Positions 9,290-17,874 of a stretch of DNA of 64,000 nt are shown here, piece after piece (the first letter of the stretch is position 1; every line of letters begins with the position of its first letter). Origin of the DNA: Candidatus Freyarchaeota archaeon. Its GTDB lineage: Archaea; Asgardarchaeota; Jordiarchaeia; Jordiarchaeales; Jordiarchaeaceae. The translations under genes and the position numbers were made by a program. The notes under the pieces are model-generated. The model had not been told where the DNA came from. It worked only from the letters and a program-made list of their open reading frames with translations, and did no database searches. Where the stretch lies: assembly GCA_030587365.1 (NCBI GenBank), contig JAUQZE010000006.1, positions 62,001 to 126,000 on the forward strand, written 5' to 3'.

Positions 9290-9438
9290 TCTTTTATAGC
9301 TAAGCTGTTTATGGAAACGTCATATTCCGTTAATTATGATTAATTATGATGAAAATGAGGTACGCATAGAAATATAATTGGGTTTGTAGGCTAGTTCAAT
9401 AGTATTGATTGTAGGGATTAGATTCTCTCCGTCTCCGA

Positions 9439-9579
9439 CTACGACGACTTTGAAGATGTTATTTTGTGTTTTACCTTGGTCATTTTTTCTTGGACTTTCT
9501 TTTTTTGGGCGATTTTTTCGATCATCGGTTTGATTTTTTGTTCCACCACTTCGTCGGCCGAGTTTTTTTGGTTGGTCAA
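9439..9579 (-). pseudogene. Truncated duplicate of mrp (N-terminal 40 codons only)
   Basis: Starting from the same TTG context as mrp, this frame reproduces the first 40 residues of the Mrp protein with very few changes (N in place of K at position 6, D in place of N at 9), then diverges after KVKHKI and stops six codons later. No Walker A motif follows, so it cannot be a working Mrp. It is the coding part of the second copy of the direct repeat. Confidence 0.8.
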
Positions 9580-9620
9580 ATTGATTCACCCTTCAGTGAT
9601 TAGGAGGTAGTTATCTCTTT
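9461..9620. repeat. Direct repeat, copy 2: duplicated mrp 5' region
   Basis: Same-orientation partner of 3421-3580. About 95% identical by eye over roughly 160 bases. It includes the mrp start codon, its ribosome-site region and the first 40 codons. The junction on the mrp-interior side is abrupt at 9461. Confidence 0.9.
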
Positions 9621-9654
9621 TGATGGTTCAAAGAATACGGTTTCAGTGCAAATA

Positions 9655-9918
9655 TTATAGCGATTGTAAAAATCCAATCAACCAGGCTATCCAATTCCAC
9701 GTAGAAGCTGTAGTCCACCAATTATTCAGCGATTGTAAGAAGTCAATCCACCAAGGTCTTTGTGTCAGAATTGCTGCCGCTACAATTACTAGACTAACCA
9801 GAACCAAGGGAGCGAGTATCTTAGGCCTGTAAGGCTGAAGTCTTCCAACTTGTAATCCCAAAAAAACGAAGAATACTATGACAAGGTACACTAGCAGCAA
9901 ATAGCCCATATGGATCAA
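9655..9918 (-). CDS. Small membrane protein, two predicted helices
   Basis: 87 residues. Two hydrophobic helices (about residues 6-24 and 36-54) are joined by a short basic loop (GRLQPYRPK). The tail is very Trp-rich and contains two copies of a W-rich segment ending FLQSL, a small internal repeat also visible in the DNA around 9658 and 9730. No family recognised. Reality of the gene rests on length, hydrophobic pattern and the lack of anything else in this stretch. Confidence 0.5.
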   Translation of the reverse strand: MIHMGYLLLVYLVIVFFVFLGLQVGRLQPYRPKILAPLVLVSLVIVAAAILTQRPWWIDFLQSLNNWWTTASTWNWIAWLIGFLQSL

Positions 9919-10177
9919 ACCTATGTTGTTTATTCTTTTCTAAATAAAACAATTATGGATATAGCTTTTTTGGTCGAAAATCTTGGAATTAATTAAACGC
10001 AACTCATCTATTGCAGTAACAATGCTAGTAAATAAGAAAAGTTATTTTTTATGTTTAATCCATTAGTTTTTTACGCTAATTCCGATTCAAATTAAAAAGT
10101 TCATTATACCGTTCTTTATATATGTTAGCATATTTTAGTTTAACATTCGTGTTTAGAGTTTTAGGAGTGTTTAAAAG
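9919..10177. other. AT-rich intergenic region upstream of galT
   Basis: No gene seen. AT-rich, divergent between the small membrane protein and galT. TTTATATATG at about 10114-10123 is a good archaeal TATA box for galT, and AGGAGTG about ten bases before the TTG start looks like its ribosome site. Confidence 0.5.
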
Positions 10178-11185
10178 TTGACAGAGATTCGAAGGGATTA
10201 TCTTGTTAACAGATGGGTTATAATTGCGCCTGAGCGGAGGAGACGCCCTTCTGACTTTAAGTTTGATAGGGGTCAAAGGGATGATGCGGAGGAGTGCCCT
10301 TTTTGTCCGGGTAATGAACATATGACTACGCCAGCTATCCTGTTATACATTCCCAAAAACGGGGAGATTATAACGGATAGGGATGGAGATGATATTAGGC
10401 GTAAGGGATGGATCCTGCGGGTGATTAAGAACATGTATCCTGCCCTTAGTCCCTCGGATAAGTCTGAAGAGTTTAGTGAAGGATTAAAGTTTTGGAGAAA
10501 CGGAGCTGGTGAACATGAGGTTATTATTGAATCTCCAGAGCATAATGGGCATATTCAAGTTTTGGATGAAAAGCAGCTTCATCTTATTTTTAGGGCCTAT
10601 CGGGACCGCTTTAACGCTTTAAAGGGATTACACTTCGTTAAGTACATTTCACTCTTCCGTAACTATGGAAAGGCGGCGGGCGCTAGTCTTACACACCCTC
10701 ATTCGCAAGTAATAGCGGTTCCCATGATTCCGGAACGCATGGCTGAGGAGGTTAAAGTTTGCGAAGATAGTTGGAATGGTGACACATGTATTTATGATCA
10801 GGTTATTGAATCAGAAGTCTCTTCTGAGAGGTTTATTTCGGAAAATAAAAACGCTGTTGCTTTTTGCCCATTCGCTTCTTGCACATCCTTTGAGGTTTGG
10901 GTTCTGCCCAAAAGACATCTTCATAACATCACTCAGCTCACGGAAATGGAACTGAAAGATTTTGCCAATCTTACGCGGAAAATTCTAAGTGCATACCACA
11001 GGATACTCGATGACCCGCCATATAACTACGCTTTTCAGCAGACCATTAGCAACAAAGAATATCATTTTCATCTTCGCATCTACCCTAGACTAATTACTCA
11101 TGCCGGATTTGAAATAAGTACGGGAATTATTATTAATGCTATAAGCCCGGAAGACGCGGCAGGTTTTCTTAGAGAAGATTTATGA
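10178..11185 (+). CDS. galT: Galactose-1-phosphate uridylyltransferase family protein
   Basis: 335 residues from a TTG. The GalT/HIT-superfamily fold is shown by the N-terminal RRDYLVNRWVIIAPER opening, a CPFC zinc pair near residue 40, and the catalytic HPHSQ motif at residues 173-177, where the second histidine is the uridylylated nucleophile. A later HLHNIT/FHLRIYPR pair completes the active site. The enzyme exchanges UMP between UDP-glucose and galactose-1-phosphate (Leloir pathway); some archaeal members act on other sugar-1-phosphates. A beta-galactosidase gene lies 0.5 kb downstream on the same strand, which fits galactose use. Confidence 0.9.
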   Translation: MTEIRRDYLVNRWVIIAPERRRRPSDFKFDRGQRDDAEECPFCPGNEHMTTPAILLYIPKNGEIITDRDGDDIRRKGWILRVIKNMYPALSPSDKSEEFSEGLKFWRNGAGEHEVIIESPEHNGHIQVLDEKQLHLIFRAYRDRFNALKGLHFVKYISLFRNYGKAAGASLTHPHSQVIAVPMIPERMAEEVKVCEDSWNGDTCIYDQVIESEVSSERFISENKNAVAFCPFASCTSFEVWVLPKRHLHNITQLTEMELKDFANLTRKILSAYHRILDDPPYNYAFQQTISNKEYHFHLRIYPRLITHAGFEISTGIIINAISPEDAAGFLREDL

Positions 11186-11308
11186 ACCAAAATCAAGGCA
11201 ACTAATTTAGGACATAAGGTAATTAGCTTTGAATACTTTTCAGTATCTAAAATTACCTTTTAAGAAATTTATTATTCTATTTATCAAAAAATGGGAGGAG
11301 GTTGTTGT

Positions 11309-11560
11309 TTAGGATGACACAAGTGTTGTGGTTTGTTCAACGCCTTCTAGTTTTCTGATGCTTGTTACCAATACATCCAACTGTGATAGTTCGTCTAGAG
11401 AGGCGCGAACCACCACGTCCCAGCTTCCATAAACAACTTTAGCCTCGGTGACATTATCATAATTGGCAACGGCTTCTGCGATTTCGTGCTCCTTTCCTAC
11501 TGAGGTCAATAACATAATATAAGCTATAATGGCCATTTTTTCATCGTCCCAAGAGTCCAT
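11309..11560 (-). CDS. Stand-alone Lrp/AsnC effector-binding (RAM) domain
   Basis: 83 residues with the beta-alpha-beta pattern of the AsnC C-terminal domain: AYIMLLTSVGKEHEIAEAV, then VTEAKVVYGSWDVVVRA and LVTSIRKLEGVEQTTTLV. There is no helix-turn-helix DNA-binding part. Such single domains form dimers or octamers that bind amino acids or small ligands and may assist full-length Lrp regulators. An ATG at codon 9 (11536) is an alternative start. It stands alone between galT and the divergent GH35 gene; its regulatory partner is not visible here. Confidence 0.85.
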   Translation of the reverse strand: MDSWDDEKMAIIAYIMLLTSVGKEHEIAEAVANYDNVTEAKVVYGSWDVVVRASLDELSQLDVLVTSIRKLEGVEQTTTLVSS

Positions 11561-11690
11561 ATTTATTTTTGGTTATACTATACGTTTACACGGTAATTTC
11601 AAGTTTGCGGAAGTTATACATTCTTAACTCTATACTTTTAAGGGAGATGCTACAGATTTTTTACAATAACTTTCTGGTGTTGTGTTTTAA

Positions 11691-14105
11691 ATGGCTTTGT
11701 TCTCGGGAATATTTGACCTGGATAAGGAAAATTTCCTGTTGAGTGGAGAGATTCATTATTTTCGTGTTCCTAAAAGGGAGTGGCGTGAAAGGCTTGCAAA
11801 GTTGAAGAATGCGGGTTTGAATGCGGTCTCCACATATATACCATGGAATTGGCATGAGTTAAGTCCAGGTGTGTTCGATTTTCAAGGAAGCCCCGTTGAT
11901 GAACGTGATCTTGAAACATTTTTGGAATACGCCCGGGAGGAAGGACTGGGTGTTATAGCAAAACCGGGTCCTTACATTTGTGCGGAGTGGGAAAATGGAG
12001 GTATACCAAGTTGGTTTATTGGAAATCATCCTGAAGTTTTGGCGCGTAACTCTAGAGGGAAACCGACATTCTGGTTTTCTAAAAAGTTTCCTGTATTAAC
12101 ATATCTTCATCCCATCTATTTGAATCAGACAAGAAACTGGTTTGAAAACGTGGCTTCCATACTCTCAAGGCACCAGTACAAGAAGGGAGGGAGTGTCATT
12201 CTGGTTCAGATCGATAATGAATCCTCTTATGGTTTCCATTTCTGGCCTTTCGACACGGATTACAACGATATTGTGATTGGTACCGGGAATGATGAAGGGC
12301 TGTATCAGAAGTGGCTTAGGGAGAAGTATCAATCAATTAAAGATTTGAATAGAAGGTATCACTTGAGTTTTGATTCTTTTTCATCGGTTGAACCTCCGAG
12401 AAGGATGGTTAAAGATAATCGATTTTTGCCTTGGATTTTTGATTGGATGGAATTTAAGGAGGAGATGATTGCTAATTTTCTCAGCGGGCTTGCTAATGTT
12501 ATCAGAAGGGGGGGAGTTGATGTTCCCCTGTACACGAATGAGCCTTACAATATTCTCTCACCCGCAAGTATATCTAGGAAAAGTAAAGTGGTTTTTGACA
12601 CAGTAGATTTGTATCCTCAGCTTATACAGGATCTAGAATCCTTAACCGAGGTTGTTAATAATATTGAACGTTTGAAAGCTGAACAGCCAAATTCTGCACC
12701 TTTGACCCTAGAATTACAGGCGGGTTGGTTCGTTTCTGGGGTTCCAGATAATATGGTGCACCTTTTAGAGCGCTTAGCGTACATTCATGGTTTAAAGGGT
12801 TTTAACTTCTACATGTTTTCGGGAGGAGTTAATCCGAGGGGATATGGAACCACTAATAGAATTTATTATCACGACGCCCCTTTAGATGAGAGGGGTGGCG
12901 AAACCAACAAATACTCTGTTGTTAAGAGATTCATTGATTTTGTGAATTCTTCAGAAACAAGAACCAGAAAACTAGCCGAGTTCGGTTTAGGTTACTATCA
13001 TCCCTACGTATATGCGCGACTCGTAAATTCAAGAAGTAATCTTTCAACGGGTTACAGAACCTTATACAGGTTTATGGAGAAATTTATGAAAACAGTTTTG
13101 GAAGCGGGGTTTAACTTTGAGTTAGTAGACCTTAGACAGGTTTCTTTAGAGAAACTTATCCAGATTCCTCTTCTCTATGTTTTTAGCTTTGATTTTATGG
13201 AGAGCACCGTAGTTGAGAAACTAGTGGAATACGTGGAGAGGGGTGGATTTCTTGTTGTCCTTCCGTATCTTCCAGAGTTGGATGAGAACTTTGAGAGTTT
13301 AGAATCAATGAAAGAGGTTCTTAGAGTTGGGGAACAAAAAATTTACAGGGAGGGTTGGATTGATATTGGTGAGTCAAGGTTTAAATCACCAATAGTTGTG
13401 ACCTTTGAAGTTGAGGATGTTGAACCTTTATTTCTTTTTAGGGGTGAGGTTTGTGGTTTTCGAGTTAATTATGGAAAAGGCTTCGTGGTGCAATTAGGAT
13501 TTCTTCCGAACGCTGAGCGGTTACTTTTTATTCTCGAAAAAATAGGGATAACCAAAAAATATTGCTTTTCCTCGGATAAGGTTTTCTTATGCGAGCGAGT
13601 GGGCGATAACACTGGTTATTTGTTAGTCTCCAATTTGGCATGGAAAGAGCAGAATTGTGACATAACATTTAGTTCTCCTTCCGACTTAAATCAAAAAATT
13701 CTGGTTAAGGACCTAGTCGTCCCGAGAAGAAGCGCCATGATATGGACTGTGGGGCTAAAAATAGGGAACTCCAAAATTAATTACATCACTTCTGAAATCT
13801 CCAAATTGGAGAAACACAAATCTATGATAACACTAGAATGTTGGGGTTATAAGAACAGTCAAGGGCGTATTTCTCTAACACTCCCAAAAAAACCAAAAAA
13901 TGTTTCAGTCGCTTCGGTTTGGAACGAAGAGAACAAAACATTACTCATCGATTATATTCACGGGAAAGAAAATGAGATACGAATAAACGCTGAAAATAAA
14001 ATGATAATCAAAATAGAAGGAATGGAGCCCCTAAGTGAAGCCTCCAAATTTAACCAGCAGACTTACCAACTGAAGAGAAAAATAATAAAAAAACTCTTCG
14101 CATAA
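11691..14105 (+). CDS. Glycoside hydrolase family 35 beta-galactosidase
   Basis: 804 residues. The TIM-barrel N-terminus shows classic GH35 sequence: LSGEIHYFRVP, NAVSTYIPWNWHE, and KPGPYICAEWENGG. The likely acid/base Glu177 is in QIDNES and the nucleophile Glu284 in YTNEP. After about residue 420 the protein continues with a glutamine-amidotransferase-like/beta domain (LVVLPYLPELDE) and beta-rich C-terminal modules, typical of longer GH35 enzymes. No signal peptide, so it is probably cytosolic and acts on imported galactosides. Proximity to galT suggests a catabolic role, although the two are separated by an opposing small gene. Confidence 0.92.
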   Translation: MALFSGIFDLDKENFLLSGEIHYFRVPKREWRERLAKLKNAGLNAVSTYIPWNWHELSPGVFDFQGSPVDERDLETFLEYAREEGLGVIAKPGPYICAEWENGGIPSWFIGNHPEVLARNSRGKPTFWFSKKFPVLTYLHPIYLNQTRNWFENVASILSRHQYKKGGSVILVQIDNESSYGFHFWPFDTDYNDIVIGTGNDEGLYQKWLREKYQSIKDLNRRYHLSFDSFSSVEPPRRMVKDNRFLPWIFDWMEFKEEMIANFLSGLANVIRRGGVDVPLYTNEPYNILSPASISRKSKVVFDTVDLYPQLIQDLESLTEVVNNIERLKAEQPNSAPLTLELQAGWFVSGVPDNMVHLLERLAYIHGLKGFNFYMFSGGVNPRGYGTTNRIYYHDAPLDERGGETNKYSVVKRFIDFVNSSETRTRKLAEFGLGYYHPYVYARLVNSRSNLSTGYRTLYRFMEKFMKTVLEAGFNFELVDLRQVSLEKLIQIPLLYVFSFDFMESTVVEKLVEYVERGGFLVVLPYLPELDENFESLESMKEVLRVGEQKIYREGWIDIGESRFKSPIVVTFEVEDVEPLFLFRGEVCGFRVNYGKGFVVQLGFLPNAERLLFILEKIGITKKYCFSSDKVFLCERVGDNTGYLLVSNLAWKEQNCDITFSSPSDLNQKILVKDLVVPRRSAMIWTVGLKIGNSKINYITSEISKLEKHKSMITLECWGYKNSQGRISLTLPKKPKNVSVASVWNEENKTLLIDYIHGKENEIRINAENKMIIKIEGMEPLSEASKFNQQTYQLKRKIIKKLFA

Positions 14106-14160
14106 TGAACCTTATTAAGTTTAAAGTATCAGAGAAAACTAATGCTTATAAATCGGGATA

Positions 14161-15066
14161 CTATTTCCGCTTTCTCTTTGCCTCCGCCTTTGCCTTTGTG
14201 GGTTCTGCGGCTTTTTTCTTTTTCGCCTTTACAGGTTTTTCTTCCTCTTTAGACACTTCGGCTTTAGCGGCTTTTACTGGCTTCGCAGTTTCCTTAGGTA
14301 GCTTTGTCAGTTTTTTCGCTTCTTGTATCCAGACCTTGAGCATGTCTTGGGGAATATGGGTTATTTCTGCTATATCCTCTACTTCCTCCTCTTCAGTCAA
14401 AGCGAGATCTTCCACCGTGAGAATGCCTATTTCTGCTAGTTTCTTGGCGTCTTCCCTCGTTAAGCTTTTAATTTTTGTCAAGTCAACTGCTTCTTCTTTC
14501 ACAATTTTTTCTGCTACTTCTTTAGTCGGTTTTTCTACCTTCTCTGGTTTGGGTTCGGGTTTAGGTTCGGGTTTGAGTTCTGGTTTAGGTGCTGGTCTGG
14601 GTTTGGGTTTTATTTTTCCTGTTAGTATTCCTGCGTCCTCGATCCAAAGTGTTGCTCTGATTTCGCTCACCCCTATTTTTTTGGCTAAATCTTTTGCCTT
14701 CGCGGAGGATAACGCGCCAAGTGAACCAATTTTTAGCTCAAAGAGTTTTTTGGCAAGTTTTTTGTTTAATCCTTCTATTTTTGTTAACTCAGAAATGGCT
14801 GCTTTTTCGGCTTCTGTGGGTAACTTCTGAGCTTCTTCCTCTTTCTTCTTTTTCCCTTTTTCTTTTCGCTCTTTTATGTAGGTATTAATAGCGGTTACAT
14901 TTTCCTTGTGGGTTGTTTTTCTTCTTCTGTCTATTCGGAGTGAAAGTCTTTTAGCTTCATGTACGTTTAATCCAGCTTCTTGTAGCTCGCCTAGACTGAA
15001 CCCTTTACCGGCTTTGAGTTTTCTACTATCCTGGCTTTGCATAACACTTGGTTCAATTTCTGACAT
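14161..15066 (-). CDS. Ribosomal protein eL13 family with long C-terminal helix-hairpin-helix extension
   Basis: About 301 residues from the ATG at 15064-15066, chosen because a GGAGGAC ribosome site lies seven bases upstream; the ATG 30 bases earlier lacks one. The first ~70 residues match archaeal L13e: KAGKGFSLGELQEAGL, EAKRLSLRIDRRRK. Ordinary archaeal L13e is under 100 residues. Here a Lys-rich linker leads to two similar helical units (LTKIEGLNKKLAKKLFEL and LTKIKSLTREDAKKLAEI), each like a helix-hairpin-helix, separated by a KPxPKPEP-repeat linker and ended by a Lys/Ala-rich tail. The extension is probably RNA-binding; whether it sits on the ribosome is unknown. Confidence 0.75.
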   Translation of the reverse strand: MSEIEPSVMQSQDSRKLKAGKGFSLGELQEAGLNVHEAKRLSLRIDRRRKTTHKENVTAINTYIKERKEKGKKKKEEEAQKLPTEAEKAAISELTKIEGLNKKLAKKLFELKIGSLGALSSAKAKDLAKKIGVSEIRATLWIEDAGILTGKIKPKPRPAPKPELKPEPKPEPKPEKVEKPTKEVAEKIVKEEAVDLTKIKSLTREDAKKLAEIGILTVEDLALTEEEEVEDIAEITHIPQDMLKVWIQEAKKLTKLPKETAKPVKAAKAEVSKEEEKPVKAKKKKAAEPTKAKAEAKRKRK

Positions 15067-15213
15067 TATTATTGTCCTCCAAGTATGCTTTTGCATTAAC
15101 AGTGAAGCAATATTAAGCTTTGCCCTTACGGAATATTTTACGCATAACTGATTATTTTGATCTAGGAAATTTTCCTTAGTGTAAGGATGAAAAATGCTTC
15201 TTAAATGTATTTA

Positions 15214-16365
15214 CTATCTATGTGATGGTATTTTTTCTAATTGCCCCGTTGTATAACCAATTAATTCTTCCAGAGTGACTATTTTTACATTACAATCCAT
15301 TAGGATTGATGTGGAGTATAAGTTGTGGAAGCAGGTGGGGCATGCTGTTACCAAGTATTCGGCCCCCGCTTGGGACGCTTCATCTATTATGCGTTCGGAC
15401 ATTTTGCTTCTTATTTGAGCATAGGGGACCCTTATTGTTCCCCCACAACACTTTGAAGATTTTTTGGAGTTGGAAAGTTCAACTAGTTTAGTTCCGGGAA
15501 TGTTTTCAATTAGTTTTCTTGGTTCTTCGAATAATCCTGAGTAGCGCCCAAGGTGGCAAGAGTCGTGGAAAGCTATTTTGGCGTTTAAAGGATTGTTAAA
15601 CTTGATTTTTCCCTCGTCTAGTAATTCTGTGTAAAGGTTGACTGTGTGTTTTATCTCCATCTCTTTTTGTGGATAGTCGTGTTTGAATGTCGAGTAGCAC
15701 ATGGGACATATTGTAGTTATTTGATTGATCCCTCTCTCTTTAAGTGAGTCTATTTGCTCTCGACTATAGGAATCAAAATCGTCCTTATAACCGATCATTT
15801 TGAGGAAACCGCCGCAGCATTTTTCCCCTTCCTTTAGGACAGTATAATCATTTACAGCGTTTTTGAGAATTCCCAAAGTCACCTTTGCTATTTGTGAATA
15901 GGAGTACAATGTAACACATCCTAAGTATATCAGGTTAGGTGCGGTTTCGGAAAAGCTTTTTATCACCGGGCCTAAAAGTGAGTCTAATGGTTCAATTTTT
16001 TTACCCAGAACATTCCCCACTTGGAGAATGTTCCTCCGCAGTTCTTTCTGCTCCTCGGGGGGAGCTAAACCAGTCTTTACCAGCTCTTCTCTGGCAACCT
16101 CTATTATATTTGACACATTCACACCGGGAGGGCACTGATAGTTGCAGTCTCTGCATAAAGAGCAGGAGTATATACGGTCTACAAAGGAATCTGTGACTGT
16201 TACATTATGGTCTAATAAGGCGCGGAGCAAAATAATTCGTCCCCTAGCATTCCAGGACTCTACCCCCACACTTTCAAAAATGGGACATGTAGCCCTGCAG
16301 ATGCCGCAGCGATAGCAGCGAATAATTTCATCGTAGATTTCCCTAAGCCTTGGATACTCGGTCAA
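15214..16365 (-). CDS. HdrD/GlpC-like iron-sulfur protein with two CCG domains
   Basis: 383 residues, TTG start. Two four-cysteine [4Fe-4S] ferredoxin motifs occupy the N-terminus (CYRCGICRATCP and CSLCRDCNYQCP), followed by two cysteine-rich CCG domains (CCGGFLK near residue 185 and CCGGTIR near 315). This is the layout of heterodisulfide reductase subunit D and of the Fe-S subunits of glycolate, lactate and glycerol-3-phosphate dehydrogenases. No membrane segment. It would pass electrons between a flavoprotein and a thiol or quinone partner. A GlcD-type FAD oxidase is encoded at 60530-61909 but not adjacent, so partnership is speculative. Confidence 0.85.
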   Translation of the reverse strand: MTEYPRLREIYDEIIRCYRCGICRATCPIFESVGVESWNARGRIILLRALLDHNVTVTDSFVDRIYSCSLCRDCNYQCPPGVNVSNIIEVAREELVKTGLAPPEEQKELRRNILQVGNVLGKKIEPLDSLLGPVIKSFSETAPNLIYLGCVTLYSYSQIAKVTLGILKNAVNDYTVLKEGEKCCGGFLKMIGYKDDFDSYSREQIDSLKERGINQITTICPMCYSTFKHDYPQKEMEIKHTVNLYTELLDEGKIKFNNPLNAKIAFHDSCHLGRYSGLFEEPRKLIENIPGTKLVELSNSKKSSKCCGGTIRVPYAQIRSKMSERIIDEASQAGAEYLVTACPTCFHNLYSTSILMDCNVKIVTLEELIGYTTGQLEKIPSHR

Positions 16366-16505
16366 ACCATTAATACCTCTAGAATGCTAAGTTTGCCATA
16401 GTAAGATTAACTACAAGTCTAAAGAGTTTATGAATTTATTTCTTTTCTAATAGTTCCATCCGCTATAAATCAAAAGCATCCGATAAAATTTAAATGCTAT
16501 TCAAT

Positions 16506-16602
16506 GAGTAGTACTTCCGCGAATGTGAACTGGTTTCTCGCCTCAGAGCCAGAGCCAGTATGACTTCTGGGCGATAACATTCATTATGATTGTGGACTAC
16601 TC
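16506..16602 (+). ncRNA. Possible structured RNA leader upstream of leuC
   Basis: Between the divergent HdrD-like gene and leuC the sequence contains nested complementary arms: GAGTAGT at 16506-16512 with ACTACTC at 16596-16602, GAATGT at 16521-16526 with ACATTC at 16577-16582, and ACTGG at 16529-16533 with CCAGT at 16555-16559. A further TCGCC (16538-16542) and GGCGA (16570-16574) could pair across the last stem as a pseudoknot. It ends about 16 bases before the leuC start region, so it could be a leader that senses a metabolite or a small RNA. No known riboswitch class recognised. Confidence 0.35.
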
Positions 16603-16618
16603 TACTGGTCTTTAGCTG

Positions 16619-17869
16619 GTGTATAATGTGGATAAAACCATATCGGAAAAAATTCTTAGTAAAGCATCAAATTCTGACGCCTACGCAGGGGAAATAGTGG
16701 TGGCGAGTGTAGACTTCGCTATGGCTCAAGATGGTACCGCTCCACTCACTATCAGAGCATTACAGGAAATGGGCCTTGATAAGGTTTGGAACAAGGAAAG
16801 AATAGCTCTTGTTTTTGACCACAATGCCCCAAGTCCAAACGAAGGCGTATCAAAGCTCCACACATTAATGAGAGAGTGGGGTAAAAAACAGGGTGTAATT
16901 CTTTACGATGTTGGCAGCGGCGTCTGTCACGTACTGCTTCCGGAACAGGGACATGTTGCCCCTGGGGGGTTGGTTGTGGGTGCTGATTCTCATACTTGCA
17001 CGTATGGTGCTTTAGGCGCCTTCGCCACCGGATTAGGATCCACTGATATGGCTGTTGTTTTTGCCAGTGGAAAATTATGGTTTAGGGTTCCAGAAACCTT
17101 ATTGGTTTCGGTGAATGGAAAGCTTCCCAAAGGGGTTTATTCGAAGGATATTGTTTTAACGGTGATTGGGAAAGTGACTGCTTCGGGAGCGAACTACATG
17201 GCGGTGGAGTATGCAGGAGACACTGTTGAAGAACTGAGCGTAGAGTCGAGAATGACTCTCTGTAACATGGCGGTAGAAATGGGAGGTAAAACAGGTATCG
17301 TGGCGCCAGACAGGAAGACCATAGAGTACGTTGAAAAACGACTGACCAAGAGCCAATACCAAATATTCTCAAGCGACCCCGACGCTGATTACCTTTCCCG
17401 ACTAGAAATCGATGCTAATGACCTAGTCCCTGTGGTAGCGTGCCCGCATGAAGTTGATAACGTTAAGCCTGTGACTGAAGTGGAAGGAACCAGCGTAGAT
17501 CAGGTGTACATAGGGACGTGTACCAATGGTAGGATTGAGGATCTTAGAATAGCTGCTAAGGTTTTGAAAAACAAAAAAACGAAACCGATTACAATCATAG
17601 TACCGGCGTCCAGAGAAATTTATCTTCAAGCTTTGGAAGAAGGACTAATCGAAATTTTTGTGAAGGCGGGAGCAGTGGTCTGCAATCCAGGATGCGGACC
17701 CTGTGTAGGAACACATCAGGGAATTCCCTCTCCGGGCTACACGGTGGTCTCAACAGCCAACCGTAACTTCAAGGGAAGAATGGGAAGCGACGAAGCAGAA
17801 ATCTACCTAGCCTCCCCGCACACAGCCGCTGCCACAGCAATCAAGGGAGAGATAACGGATCCGAGGTAG
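16619..17869 (+). CDS. leuC: 3-isopropylmalate dehydratase / homoaconitase large subunit
   Basis: 416 residues. Aconitase-superfamily large subunit of the archaeal short type. Cluster cysteines are seen in GTCTNGR and CNPGCGPCVG, and the VGADSHTCTYGALGAFATG segment is diagnostic. The start is either GTG 16619 or GTG 16628; the second gives the typical opening VDKTISEKIL. It binds the [4Fe-4S] cluster and interconverts 2- and 3-isopropylmalate (leucine synthesis), or homologous tricarboxylic acids. The small subunit follows five bases after the stop, so the two are one operon. A possible structured leader lies upstream. Confidence 0.93.
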   Translation: MYNVDKTISEKILSKASNSDAYAGEIVVASVDFAMAQDGTAPLTIRALQEMGLDKVWNKERIALVFDHNAPSPNEGVSKLHTLMREWGKKQGVILYDVGSGVCHVLLPEQGHVAPGGLVVGADSHTCTYGALGAFATGLGSTDMAVVFASGKLWFRVPETLLVSVNGKLPKGVYSKDIVLTVIGKVTASGANYMAVEYAGDTVEELSVESRMTLCNMAVEMGGKTGIVAPDRKTIEYVEKRLTKSQYQIFSSDPDADYLSRLEIDANDLVPVVACPHEVDNVKPVTEVEGTSVDQVYIGTCTNGRIEDLRIAAKVLKNKKTKPITIIVPASREIYLQALEEGLIEIFVKAGAVVCNPGCGPCVGTHQGIPSPGYTVVSTANRNFKGRMGSDEAEIYLASPHTAAATAIKGEITDPR

Positions 17870-17874
17870 TAAAG

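Noticed and set aside
14105..14830. A 241-codon Ser/Phe-rich + strand frame
   Set aside because: Antisense to the eL13-like gene; the Ser/Phe bias is the reverse complement of its Lys/Glu codons.
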